DNA of 64,000 bases from Candidatus Obscuribacterales bacterium (GCA_019637435.1 JAHBVO010000006.1:434001-498000), one strand, 5' to 3'; numbered from the stretch's first letter, positions 54,401 to 63,025 are shown. Numbers and translations are program-made. Notes: generated by a model not told the origin, from the letters alone.

Positions 54401-55251
54401 AGTTGCTTGTTTTCGCCATCCAAACCCAGTTTGCGGTTGAAACGGCTGCGACCAAGTTTGCCGAGGCTATAACGACGCTTGTCGAACAATTCACCAAGTG
54501 CGGTGTTACCTGCTCCGGAACCACCGCCGCCATCCGGCTTCCAGCCTCTGCCTACAACGGAGAGAGCTTCAGCCTGGGTGATCTCTTTCCACTCGATGCG
54601 GCTGCGATCGAGGAGTTTTCCGAGACGTTTTTGGATATCTTGTGCGTCAAAACCCATTGCGGTCAGAAGCGTGGTGCATGCAATCCACGAACGCTTCGGA
54701 AGCTTGACTCTGCACTTTGAACGGCTAGCTTTGCCAGGAGTGACTTGCGGATCGATTACGAGTTCAAATGCGATAGGTGCGCCTTGCTCTGCAAGCATCA
54801 GACCTTTGTAGGTGTTGCCTGCCGGTTGGCTGAAGTAGATGCCGGGAGCGCGAACGAGTTGACCGAGAACAACGCGTTCCGATCCGTTGATGACGAAAGT
54901 ACCGCGGTCGGTGATGACGGGCATATCTGCGATGTAGCATTTCGACTTGCGCAGTTCACCAGTTACGGTATCACGCAACCATGCTTCCATCATCAGACGA
55001 CGAGCGTGAGTCATGTTGGTCTTGCGAGCTTGCTCTGCGGAGTTCGGATATCCCGAGTCCGGAGCGTAGTCTTCGAACCACCATTTGACTTTGCCATCGG
55101 GTCCGACAAAAGTAAGTTCAAATCTGGGGGAGAGGTCACTCGAGATGGGCGAGATTTCAGCGAAGAGATTACCAATCGTCTCTTCGAGGAAACGCCGATA
55201 AGAACGTCTCGGGAACTCTGCCAAATCTGGTGCTTGGAAAAAGAAACTCAT
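51460..55251 (-). CDS. rpoB: Divergent DNA-directed RNA polymerase beta subunit
   Basis: 1263 residues. It polymerises RNA together with beta-prime. The catalytic-centre features are retained: MPWGGYNYEDAI, VGDKLAGRHGNKGI (both lysines), LGVPSRMNVGQVF and GGKANHGGQRMGEMEVW. The rifampicin region at about 373-401 reads GNPLVQYLDQQNPLSEL and SHRRRITSFGPGG; relative to E. coli it has Val at 512, Thr at 531 and Phe at 533, with Asp516 and His526 kept. ESPEGKNCGMV replaces the nearly universal ETPEGPNIGLI. About 190 extra residues, acidic and low-complexity, extend the C-terminus. There is no rpoC or rplJL beside it. Its ATG overlaps the TPR gene stop as TAATG. A second rpoB elsewhere cannot be excluded or shown. 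Confidence 0.9.
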   Translation of the reverse strand: MSFFFQAPDLAEFPRRSYRRFLEETIGNLFAEISPISSDLSPRFELTFVGPDGKVKWWFEDYAPDSGYPNSAEQARKTNMTHARRLMMEAWLRDTVTGELRKSKCYIADMPVITDRGTFVINGSERVVLGQLVRAPGIYFSQPAGNTYKGLMLAEQGAPIAFELVIDPQVTPGKASRSKCRVKLPKRSWIACTTLLTAMGFDAQDIQKRLGKLLDRSRIEWKEITQAEALSVVGRGWKPDGGGGSGAGNTALGELFDKRRYSLGKLGRSRFNRKLGLDGENKQLSPSDLMAAIEYLLGLPSDMGFVDHIDSLENRHLRGVGETMLKAVRPALGQMTRSIKMKLELNEDEEIGSPNDLIDTRPFSNAITKYFSGNPLVQYLDQQNPLSELSHRRRITSFGPGGIDPNAAPVEMRDVHPSQIGRVCLVESPEGKNCGMVSYLASYCRIDDDGFLTVPYRKVKNGYLLDEVQFLTPSDDKKYTLAPPDTRCVDGKILGPLVAARRGESLIEVTPEQVDMMGITPQGFLSVGSGLIPFLEHDDTGRALMGGGMMRQTLPLVRPERPRVGTGMEKIVARSSGHSITARRGGTVTQVSGQNIEITQASGEKRAYNLTRFDRTNQNTILDQRPSVSLGQKVEAGEIIADGPGIDKGELALGRNLLIAFMPWGGYNYEDAIVVRRGLVRDQKLTHIEIEKHSLNVYQTLRGPEILTPELPNVSSKDLEHLDERGIAKIGAYVEAGDVLVSKLTPKEHRALSSEEELLQAIFGKVAEEMGDSSLRVPHGSGGRVIDVRIFTPETTPEMKAGVICEIEVLIARLCPVEVGDKLAGRHGNKGIVANIVPDEDMPFLPDGTPVDLVLNSLGVPSRMNVGQVFDTQLGLYSDILNRYYRIHQFDESLSDDASYRLVKEALAEVRKTPGYEWFGEDGKVILTDGRTGEKIDRPVLVGRQYMLKLNQLVLHKVNARCGLGGPYAAVTQQPVGGKANHGGQRMGEMEVWAVQAYGAANILHEMMTIKADDIQGRHQAYTDMVQGKNVQNGSRTAAFDGLCCEIRGLGLEVTLGRVVDSFEPVPDRTCSRIALPEDATLEETLQVSSVHMLENAEGQKILEIPGGDYEPVVRAPRLPMITSMTNGRNGRKPQFELSTQESLIDDIDEPANLQGSEQEVSPAGTKSVNDFVDTILGDSFFGPDDDDLKISIVEETKPAPSAELSSLIAPELDSKEDPLFDFPSLSELQNLAQELMTITRAPQKVHVGTDTSGNDGGSTPDR

Positions 55252-57671
55252 TAGTTGCCACCAGCCTTAGCGTCTTCCGTGTTGGTTGTAGTTCCGTCGT
55301 TGTTAGACATTACTGACCTTTTGTGAGTAGCTAGAGCCCGCGCCAAGTCGTCGGCGTAGGTCTTGATTCCTGGCTTCAATGCACTTGCTATTCTGAATTC
55401 GGTGACTGCTTCGCTTATTCTTCCTGCTGCCATCAGGTTGACGGCTAGTCGGTGGTGATTTGAAGCATTCTCCAGGTCTGTCGCTACCACATCTCTTAAA
55501 ATTGCCACCGCCGCCATATGATCTTTTCGAGATTCGGCTTGGGTCACTTCGATGAGCTTTGGGTCTTCCTGAGTGGTTGCGGAACCCGTCCCAGTTGGAA
55601 CATTTCCATTATCGTTACCGGGAGCCCCGCCGTAAATGGTGGAATCCACCTGTCCAGTGGGAATACTACGTACTCCATTTTCGGTCCCCACCGGCTGGGC
55701 GTTTCCGGGTTGAACAGCTACCTGGTTCGGAGCAAAATTTTGTTGAGGTCGAAAACTGGCTGCTGTCGGAGCGACACCACCGCCAGGAGCTCCCTCGTAA
55801 ACGCCTTTGTTCATCTGTGGCGGCACGCCGAAGTTGTTGGTCGCCATCTGCGGCGCGCCGAAACCTTGCGGTGCAGCACCACCTTGCGGATTCACTCCAG
55901 TGGGCGCCATACCGTTTGGCACCATACCGTTCGGAACCATACCGTTTGGAACCATACCGTGTGGAACCATGCCGCTAGGCATCATGCCGTTGGGCGCCAT
56001 GCCTGTCATCATCGGAGATTGAACGGGCACACGGTTCTGCATGTTCATAGGCGAACCCATCTGCATTCCAGGTTGGGGCATCCCTTGCGGAGGCATTCCC
56101 TGCTGCGGCATTCCCATGGGAGCGCCCATATGCGTCCCTGGCGCCATGCCCTGCGACATGTTTTGTGGCATTCCTTGTGGCATTCCCTGCGGCATTCCTT
56201 GCGGTATTTGCTGCGGAGGTCGCTGAGTCATTTGCGGCGGCATTGCTGCACCGCCGGGTTTAGATCCCGAATTCTGCATCTCCTTCATCCGAGCTGCCGC
56301 TTCTTTGTTTTTTTCCGGGTCGATCAGAACGCATGTGAGATAGGCCTGGTGAGCGCCTTTGTAATCGCCGACAGCTTCCAGACACTCTCCCAGGAGAAAC
56401 TGATAGCGTGCATTGCGAGGCTCAATCATGACAGCCTGAGACACTTCAGCGAGTGCCTCTTTGCGCAGTCCTTGCGAGAACAAAGTTTCGGCGGCTTTCT
56501 TATGCTTCTCCGCTCGGCCGTGTTGATATGATTTTTGCAGACTGGCTCTGCCGTCAGCCAGTCCGGGATGATTGGCATTTATGACTTCCAGTTTCTTATA
56601 CTCAGCTTCGGCACCAGCATAGTCGCCAGTCAGCTGAAGAGCGCCTGCGTACCCGAGGTGGAAGTCCGGGTTCAGCGGATTCTTCGCTACTTGCTTGCGC
56701 CAGATCTCAACCAGTTGGGAGCCAGCCAGAGCATCGGTGTCGTCGAGAATGACGGCTTTGCGAAGCAATGCAGCTGCGCCGGTTTCATCTTTCTGGAGCA
56801 GTTTCATGATGCCGAGCTGACGTTGCGCCGGTCCGTAGTTGGGATCTTTGACGGCCGCTTGCTGGTAGCATTGCAATGCTTGCCCTGTCTGTCCCCACCG
56901 GTACTGCAAGTCTCCGAATTTCACGTAAACTTTTGCCGACGGATCTATCTCCATCGCCTGTTTATACTCGACATAAGCGCCTTCAAGGTCATTGGCATTG
57001 ATGAGCTGATCACCTATGCCAAGTCGAGCATCTGCATCGACCGGGTCAATGCCTTGCTTCTCGAGCGCGGAAGAAAGTCCTTTGACCGCCCGAGCATTGG
57101 AATACTCGGCAAACAATGCCTTTCTGTACATGGTTGCGGCGCCTGCCGAATCACCGACCTTCGCTTTGTAGTCGGCGAATGCTGTGCGAGCAGCGCTCAG
57201 ATTCAGCTTGTACTGCTTGTTCGTGGGGTCGTATTGCACGGCTTTCTCGTGCATAGCGATAGCGTCGACCCATTTGCCCTGAGAACCAAAAGCGACGCCC
57301 TGATTGTTGAACTCAATGGCATCGGATTTGTATTTCGCATACGTCTCGGAACGCTTCTTGTCCGCTTTTTCACGTGCCGCCTCGGCCTCTTTCTTGGCGA
57401 GTTCAGCGTCTGCAGCCTTTTTGGCTTCGTCTTCTTTCTGCTGTTTCTCGAGATCACGATAATCAGGTCGTCTCTTAAAACGGCTGAGCGCAGGTGCATG
57501 GTACTGCGCGTCGTTTTCAAAATCTTTTTCACCGCGGCTCGACTGCGTGTCGGCGCTGGCGCGCGGTAGCGGTTTTGCGTTTAGCTTCGTAGCACTGGCT
57601 GCTTGAGAGCAAGAGAGTGAGAGAGTTAACGCCAAAAGAACGAGTGTGAGGGGTTTGCTATACATCAACAT
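55251..57671 (-). CDS. Exported TPR protein with Met/Pro/Gly-rich repeats, coupled to rpoB
   Basis: 806 residues: signal peptide (LTLVLLALTLSLSCSQAASA), a Lys/Glu-rich coiled-coil (about 70-120), at least eight TPR units (GKWVDAIAMHEKAVQYDPTN, NDLEGAYVEYKQAMEIDPSA and others), a low-complexity block with (QGMP)n and (VPNGM)n repeats encoded about 55.88-56.22 kb, and a final TPR. It is expected outside the cytoplasm, yet its stop codon overlaps the ATG of the RNA polymerase gene. ATG 57671 is chosen (57665 also possible); neither has a clear ribosome site. Confidence 0.85.
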   Translation of the reverse strand: MLMYSKPLTLVLLALTLSLSCSQAASATKLNAKPLPRASADTQSSRGEKDFENDAQYHAPALSRFKRRPDYRDLEKQQKEDEAKKAADAELAKKEAEAAREKADKKRSETYAKYKSDAIEFNNQGVAFGSQGKWVDAIAMHEKAVQYDPTNKQYKLNLSAARTAFADYKAKVGDSAGAATMYRKALFAEYSNARAVKGLSSALEKQGIDPVDADARLGIGDQLINANDLEGAYVEYKQAMEIDPSAKVYVKFGDLQYRWGQTGQALQCYQQAAVKDPNYGPAQRQLGIMKLLQKDETGAAALLRKAVILDDTDALAGSQLVEIWRKQVAKNPLNPDFHLGYAGALQLTGDYAGAEAEYKKLEVINANHPGLADGRASLQKSYQHGRAEKHKKAAETLFSQGLRKEALAEVSQAVMIEPRNARYQFLLGECLEAVGDYKGAHQAYLTCVLIDPEKNKEAAARMKEMQNSGSKPGGAAMPPQMTQRPPQQIPQGMPQGMPQGMPQNMSQGMAPGTHMGAPMGMPQQGMPPQGMPQPGMQMGSPMNMQNRVPVQSPMMTGMAPNGMMPSGMVPHGMVPNGMVPNGMVPNGMAPTGVNPQGGAAPQGFGAPQMATNNFGVPPQMNKGVYEGAPGGGVAPTAASFRPQQNFAPNQVAVQPGNAQPVGTENGVRSIPTGQVDSTIYGGAPGNDNGNVPTGTGSATTQEDPKLIEVTQAESRKDHMAAVAILRDVVATDLENASNHHRLAVNLMAAGRISEAVTEFRIASALKPGIKTYADDLARALATHKRSVMSNNDGTTTNTEDAKAGGN

Positions 57672-57782
57672 TGGAAAAAGAACGGGAGGTTTTGAGGGGT
57701 AGTTAGTCGGCAAACTCGCAACCTCGCTCGGTTCGCCGAATGTGAGCCCAGCTTAAGGTTATACGACGGCATAGTCCATTGG

Positions 57783-57792
57783 GGGATATCCC
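57783..57792. promoter_or_regulatory. GGGATATCCC palindrome upstream of the TPR-rpoB operon
   Basis: A perfect 10-bp palindrome inside a longer G5...C5 pairing (minus strand GGGGG-TGGGATAT-CCCCC), in the 241-bp gap before the operon. It may be an operator; no good promoter boxes were found. Confidence 0.3.
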
Positions 57793-57912
57793 ACCCCCTT
57801 CGTAAATCTCCCACAATTCACATTAAAATTGCGAAGCCGCAACGCAAGCGAATTCCGACAGACGTTTTCAGAACCGAAAAATTTTATGGACGATTCGCCC
57901 ACCTTATAAATG

Positions 57913-59103
57913 TTATTCATCGTCGCCTTCTTCTGAATCATAGTCATCGTCATCATCACGATAGCCACCCAGTCCGACGCCGACCAGTTTAGTCTCGCCT
58001 TTCACCTTCTTAAGCTCCTGCGGCGGATAGCCGCAGTATTCTTCCATGTAGTTGGCGAGGTCAGTTGAATGCGTTGTCAGCCAAATCTGAGTGGTTTCAG
58101 AAGCGGTGGCTAGCAATCTGGCGAGTGGCTCATACAAACTTGGATGAATACTTGTTTCCGGTTCATTTATCGCAAGAAGAGACGGGGGTGTTTTGCTGAA
58201 GATGGCGGCCAGCAAACAGAGATACTGAAGGGTGCCGTCGGAGAGTTCGTGCGCGTCGAGCGGTCGTTGCAGACCGGGCATGGTCATTCGCAATTTCAAA
58301 CCGGCGTTGGATAAACCTATCTGCAATTCGCTCTCGGGAAAAGCATCTTTCAGTGCTTTAAACAGCTTCGGCGCGTCGCCATACTCGATGATGGTTGCAA
58401 GAGCTGAAACGAAATCGCTGCCGTCATGCGCCATAATGTCAGTGCGAACAGCTATTTGCGGGCGTCGCAACGGCGAACTCTTGTCTGTTCTGAAGTGGTG
58501 GTAAAAACGCCAGTTGAGAAGTTCAAGCCGTAGCATCGATAACTCCGGGAATTTAAGCGGATCTCTGACGCCCGTAAAAATCGACTCGTTGGGCGCGACG
58601 CGCATCGAGTAATCGCTGTTCTGTTTTTCAACAACATCGCGAACGCTCACCTCCATACCTTTGCGTTTCAAAAGCATTGACCTGGAGCCGTTTTTCAAAC
58701 GAAACAGTTTCTCGCTTTTAATTTCGACATCATTTCGAAATATCGTGTTGCCGGCGCCGTGAACTAAAACGCGACCCATCTCCGCATAACCCGTTCGATA
58801 ATCGCCAGACACGTAGCCACACTCTAGATCGTATTGCAGTTCATCGACCTTTACGGAAAGAGTCATTGAAATTGGATCTTTCTTGGAATATGCACCGCAC
58901 CACAAAGACGAGTCCATGCCGCCTTCTTCACCTATAGAGCGTGCAAACTGACCGCTGGCGATGGTCGACATCAGATATAGTGCGCGATAGAGATTGCTCT
59001 TGCCGCAACCGTTCGGACCGACAAAAACGTTGACTGGATTGAGTTTCAACCAGATGTCTTTGACCGAGCGATAGTGTTTGATTTGAAAATCTTTGAGCGC
59101 CAC
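57913..59103 (-). CDS. AAA family ATPase (COG4637/RecF-like), copy 2
   Basis: 396 residues of the SMC/ABC-like AAA group: FVGPNGCGKSNLYRAL (Walker A), the signature LSDGTLQYLCLLAAIF, LAINEPETSIHP (Walker B with Glu) and LTTHSTDLANY (switch His). An inserted middle domain lacks a recognised motif. The C-terminus ends in a run of Asp/Glu. It is a paralogue of the gene three bp upstream (same order of motifs and the shared GQFAR, EEGG, LKFPELS, HDFRTD-like blocks). Function unknown; DNA-related or defence roles are both possible. Confidence 0.85.
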   Translation of the reverse strand: MALKDFQIKHYRSVKDIWLKLNPVNVFVGPNGCGKSNLYRALYLMSTIASGQFARSIGEEGGMDSSLWCGAYSKKDPISMTLSVKVDELQYDLECGYVSGDYRTGYAEMGRVLVHGAGNTIFRNDVEIKSEKLFRLKNGSRSMLLKRKGMEVSVRDVVEKQNSDYSMRVAPNESIFTGVRDPLKFPELSMLRLELLNWRFYHHFRTDKSSPLRRPQIAVRTDIMAHDGSDFVSALATIIEYGDAPKLFKALKDAFPESELQIGLSNAGLKLRMTMPGLQRPLDAHELSDGTLQYLCLLAAIFSKTPPSLLAINEPETSIHPSLYEPLARLLATASETTQIWLTTHSTDLANYMEEYCGYPPQELKKVKGETKLVGVGLGGYRDDDDDYDSEEGDDE

Positions 59104-59106
59104 CGG

Positions 59107-60306
59107 CTAGTCCTCCGGCTCGTTTTTCTTCAAAGCGGCGCGATAAGCCCGCACCGCAGCGGCGTCGTCATCCTCGACTTCGGCTCTGGCACTGCGAACT
59201 TCTTCGCCCCTGATTACAGTTTCACCAGCAACTTTCTCTAACTCGATTATTTTGCAATTACCCTGCGCCTTCACATGTTGCGCCAATTCGGAAGAATGAG
59301 TTGTTATAAGCAGTTGCGACCGTCTCGACGCAGCGACTATCATTTCAGCAAGCGGTTGAGCCAGATCCACGTGCATGCTCGTCTCCGGTTCGTTGAAAAC
59401 CATAAAGGATGCGGGTCTCGGTGTCAGCAAGGCAGCAAGCAAACAAAGGTATTGCAAAGTTCCGTCAGACAATTCCCGAGCATGAAGCGGACGAGCAAGT
59501 CCAGGATATTCCATGTATAAACACAATTCACCATCATCTTCAACGATTGAAACAGACGCTCCGGGAAACGCTCGGTCGACAAGTTGATCGAACTCTTGCG
59601 CACTGCCTATGGTGCGAATCGTGGCTACCACAGCAGCAAGATCGCTCGCATCATGGCTCAAAATCGGCGTCATAGAGGCGAGTTGGTTTCTCCTCACAGG
59701 CGATTGCAAATCGGTTCTAAAATCGTGGTAAAAGCGCCAGTCGGCAAAAAGCATGCGAAGAGAAGAGAGCTCAGGAAATTTCTCTGGCTCTCGAAGTTCA
59801 GACAAGACGCTTTCGTTCTTCAACAACTTCACCGGGTAGTCGACAGTACGCCCCTCCAGATTCTTTGCTCGAACTGAATTCCCTTTCCTGCTAAACAGAG
59901 TGATTGGTTTTTCTCCAGTCAACTCAACGGTCTCGACTTTGATATCCGGGTCGTCTTTGAACAGACGCAGCCCCTCGCCATATTGACCGTCACTCGGACG
60001 CTCGCTGATAGCGATTCTTCCGAATTCCATTTCGTACTGAAGCTGATCGAATTTGATCGCCAGCCGGGTTCTATGATCATCTGAGACATGGCGATGCCCA
60101 GCCCAGGAAAGAGAGGGCACGCCGCCCTCTTCCGCAACGCGGCGCGCAAATTGTCCATGAGCAGCGCTTCCTAGAAGTTGAATAGCTTGATAGATATTGC
60201 TTTTGCCACAACCGTTCGGCCCGACCAGAATAGTTATGCCGCCGAGTTTCAGTTGAAACTCCCGCAAAGAGCGATACCCGCTGATTTCAATTTCGCGAAT
60301 TTGCAT
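59107..60306 (-). CDS. AAA family ATPase (COG4637/RecF-like), copy 1
   Basis: 399 residues with LVGPNGCGKSNIYQAIQLL, LSDGTLQYLCLLAALLTP, MVFNEPETSMHVD and ITTHSSELAQHV. It aligns along its length with the following gene, and the two start and stop three bp apart. All ATPase residues appear intact in both copies, so a heteromeric ATPase is plausible. The most different part is the central domain (residues about 80-200). No nuclease, methylase or toxin gene is adjacent that would mark a known defence system. Confidence 0.85.
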   Translation of the reverse strand: MQIREIEISGYRSLREFQLKLGGITILVGPNGCGKSNIYQAIQLLGSAAHGQFARRVAEEGGVPSLSWAGHRHVSDDHRTRLAIKFDQLQYEMEFGRIAISERPSDGQYGEGLRLFKDDPDIKVETVELTGEKPITLFSRKGNSVRAKNLEGRTVDYPVKLLKNESVLSELREPEKFPELSSLRMLFADWRFYHDFRTDLQSPVRRNQLASMTPILSHDASDLAAVVATIRTIGSAQEFDQLVDRAFPGASVSIVEDDGELCLYMEYPGLARPLHARELSDGTLQYLCLLAALLTPRPASFMVFNEPETSMHVDLAQPLAEMIVAASRRSQLLITTHSSELAQHVKAQGNCKIIELEKVAGETVIRGEEVRSARAEVEDDDAAAVRAYRAALKKNEPED

Positions 60307-60344
60307 CCAAGATACTCGCAGTTGTCGGCTTTGTGGAACAGAAC

Positions 60345-61766
60345 CTAGGTCCCGTCGTGCTCGGCGGGTCCAGTAATCATGTTAAATCGCGGCGTGTATA
60401 AGTGATTGTCACTCACAATACACGCGGACAAATTATTATGCACGCCCGGATTGGCTAGAGCCATCAGACTGAACACGAAAAGCAGGATGGATACAAGGGA
60501 TACGAAAGCTTTAAACATTACTCCGATATCACTATAAGTCACAAAGAAAATCGATGCGAAGAAAACAACCATCATCGAGCAAGGAATTACTTTCATCAGG
60601 TGGCGAATCGAAGATCGACGAAACGATACGCGCGCACCGTCAACATCAGTGACGCGTAGCCTGAACACACTCTTTCCGAGGGTAGACTCCTTTGGCGAGC
60701 TCTCCATGAGGGCGTGATACATCCAGTTAATCGTCACCACCACTAGTACCGCAAGGGTAAAGCCAAGTTCCGGATTCGATAGAGGCGCAGCCAGAAGGCT
60801 GGTTGAAAACGGCTGAGTCGTAAGTTTCGCAACTATCAGCGGAATGCTCAAGATTGCCAATGCAGGGGCAAAGCAGACGAACAGAGCGTCCAGAAATCCG
60901 ATACCGAACGTCGCTAAAATGAGCGGCTGCCACTGACTCATCTCGAACGGCGCGTGCGAAGCATTTGCACCAGATGCGATATCAATGGCATTGGCTACGA
61001 CAAACAAAAAAAACGCGCTTAAACAACCGACGACAAAGCCATCGATTACCTGAGCGACTATTCGCTGAGGCGGACGCGCTGGCAACCACTCGCTCATTTG
61101 CGCGCGGTGCGCCTGCAACTGGAGCGAGGTCATTCGATCCTTTTCGGACATATCGTCCAGACGAAGTTTTTCATAGACCTTGCTACGCTCAGCGAAAAGC
61201 TCGATCATCTCGGATTTAGATGCCATGCCGATCGCCGTAGTGTAATCGATGATTGCCTTGTCGTCTTGCCCGATCAGATGATAGGCGCGCGCCCTGCGTC
61301 GCACTAGTTCAACTAACAACCCACGATCTAATTTTGGTCCGATGGTTGAGGTGGCGAACTCGATAATCTTGTCGTAGTCGCCCAACTCACGGTACGCTTC
61401 GACGAGTCGAAAACAATCGTAGTAATACCAGCGCCGAGACGGATCGATTTCGATGGCTCGCTCAATATCGGCTGCCACTCCAGTGAAGTTTCCTAACTCG
61501 AAAAATGCCCAGGCTCGTAGAGCAAAAGCGCCGGAATCGGCCGGAGCCAGATCGATTTTCGCGCTGCAATCTTCGACGGCACCATCAAGGTCTTCCATGC
61601 AGAGTCTTGCGTATGCTCGCAATCCGTAGTTGAACGCTTCGCCAGGGTCCATCTCAATTCCGCGCGTCATGCACTTCTCCGCTTCCTTGAAACGCAAAAG
61701 CACGACGTTGATCAAACCGCCAACTCCGTATAAGTATGCTCGTAAACTTCGTAACCCCTGCCGCAT
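60345..61766 (-). CDS. TPR-RDD membrane protein
   Basis: 473 residues. The N-terminal 230 residues are TPR-like (FKEAEKCMTRGIEMDPGEAF, FTGVAADIERAIEIDPSRRW, QDDKAIIDYTTAIGMASKS). The C-terminal half is an RDD domain with four to five membrane helices, opening PQRIVAQVIDGFVVG and containing STLGKSVFRLRVTDVDG, the conserved Arg/Asp/Asp pattern. RDD proteins are small-molecule or ion transport-like membrane proteins of mostly unknown role; cytoplasmic TPRs would recruit partners. ATG 61766 is preferred to GTG 61775. 38 bp before the AAA pair on the same strand. Confidence 0.82.
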   Translation of the reverse strand: MRQGLRSLRAYLYGVGGLINVVLLRFKEAEKCMTRGIEMDPGEAFNYGLRAYARLCMEDLDGAVEDCSAKIDLAPADSGAFALRAWAFFELGNFTGVAADIERAIEIDPSRRWYYYDCFRLVEAYRELGDYDKIIEFATSTIGPKLDRGLLVELVRRRARAYHLIGQDDKAIIDYTTAIGMASKSEMIELFAERSKVYEKLRLDDMSEKDRMTSLQLQAHRAQMSEWLPARPPQRIVAQVIDGFVVGCLSAFFLFVVANAIDIASGANASHAPFEMSQWQPLILATFGIGFLDALFVCFAPALAILSIPLIVAKLTTQPFSTSLLAAPLSNPELGFTLAVLVVVTINWMYHALMESSPKESTLGKSVFRLRVTDVDGARVSFRRSSIRHLMKVIPCSMMVVFFASIFFVTYSDIGVMFKAFVSLVSILLFVFSLMALANPGVHNNLSACIVSDNHLYTPRFNMITGPAEHDGT

Positions 61767-62140
61767 AAAATCCACAACCGGACATGCCTGCAGTTTATAT
61801 GCACCGATCGCCGGCTTGGTTAACCGATAGGCCAGTCAAGTGCAGAGGTTGAAAGGCGGTCTGCTCACAATTGCAGATGTTTATAGTTTTATCTGCCTGT
61901 TAATTTCGAGAGACGAAGTGGGTATGGCGGAAGAGTGAAATATCATGCGCCTGTTGACGTTCGGGCAACTAACCATTAACCTTGCATAATAAAGCTCTTC
62001 TGGTTAGGGGTTCGCTCTTTTCTCTACCATTGCTAAAATGAAAGCGAACCGGTTGGCAGTTTAACGCTAGTTATCCACTTCAGCTCCAATCGTATATAAC
62101 TTAGTACGGAACGGCACTTTAGAAAAAATCGGAGAGGGCT
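61767..62140. other. Intergenic region between divergent genes
   Basis: No coding region is supported. GGTTCGCT (62009-62016) and AGCGAACC (62043-62050) form an 8-bp perfect stem with a 26-nt loop, about 90 bp before the response-regulator gene. TATATAAC near 62093-62100 could be a -10 element without a convincing -35. Confidence 0.4.
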
Positions 62141-63004
62141 TTGGACCCAGGATTACAACCAATGTCAAGCGGACCGCCTCAGAGACCTCCTTCAGTCTTT
62201 AGACCACGAACGGTCCTGTGCGAGCGGCACGAACTCATCCGATTCGGCTTGAGACGCGTGGTATCAGAAGTAGTTGAGATCGTCGGTGAAGCATCGGACG
62301 GAATGGCCGCGACAGAACTGATTCGTCGCATGCGCCCGGACTTCATCATCATGGACGTCGACCTCGATGTTCTCAACGGCGTAGAAGTCTGCCGCAGAGT
62401 AGCGCAAGAATTGCCGAACTCGCACGTCCTGGTTCTCACAGATTCGTATCACGCCACCAAGTATCACAACCAGCTGATTCGCGCAGGCTCACGAGGATTC
62501 TGCCTCAAGAGCTCAGGTCCGAGAACCTTGTTCGAAGCGATTGAACAGGTAACGCGCGGATTGCCCTATTGCGATCCCAAGATTACGCAACTGGTCAAGC
62601 AACAGCCGACGACCAGTATGCCGAACAGCAATCTCACCGATCGCGAAATCGAAGTTCTCATCCGTCTTGACTTGAGAAACAAAGAAATTGCAGAGGAGCT
62701 TGACATGAAGCTCCGCACAGTGGAAAAACACATCGAGTGCATCCTGGCAAAGCTCAAGGTTCCGACAAGAACGGCAGCAGCACTTAAAGCCGTGCAACTG
62801 GGATACGTTCTATTACCCAAGATGCCGGGTCGCGATCCGGTCACAGGCATCAGCCACGAGCAAACAGTGGCAGAGCTGCAAGCGGAGCTGGCAATCGCCA
62901 ACGAGCACCTGAAGGCACTCTTGAGACAGAACGAACTTCTGAAAGAAGCTCTCAACGACAAATTGAGACGTCCTCAGCAGCCACCGCGACCGGAAAACGA
63001 GTAA
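62141..63004 (+). CDS. NarL/FixJ-type response regulator with altered acidic pocket
   Basis: 287 residues: receiver domain (about 22-140) with phospho-Asp in FIIMDVDLDVLNG and Lys in GFCLKSS, LuxR-type HTH (about 165-225, LTDREIEVLIRLDLRNKEIA, RTVEKHIECILAKL) and a C-terminal coiled coil (VAELQAELAIANEHLKALLR). The first strand reads VLCERHELIR, so the usual Asp-Asp pair is Glu-Arg, which may impair Mg binding and phosphorylation. Start TTG 62141 has GGAG seven nt upstream; ATG 62162, with AGGA nine nt upstream, is nearly as good. No partner kinase adjacent. Confidence 0.85.
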   Translation: MDPGLQPMSSGPPQRPPSVFRPRTVLCERHELIRFGLRRVVSEVVEIVGEASDGMAATELIRRMRPDFIIMDVDLDVLNGVEVCRRVAQELPNSHVLVLTDSYHATKYHNQLIRAGSRGFCLKSSGPRTLFEAIEQVTRGLPYCDPKITQLVKQQPTTSMPNSNLTDREIEVLIRLDLRNKEIAEELDMKLRTVEKHIECILAKLKVPTRTAAALKAVQLGYVLLPKMPGRDPVTGISHEQTVAELQAELAIANEHLKALLRQNELLKEALNDKLRRPQQPPRPENE

Positions 63005-63025
63005 GTTCGTTTCAGTCGGCATGAA

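Noticed and set aside
55518..57569. Two long plus-strand frames (337 and 344 codons) opposite the exported TPR protein
   Set aside because: His/Arg/Leu-rich mirror of the repetitive sense strand; no domain and no start signals.
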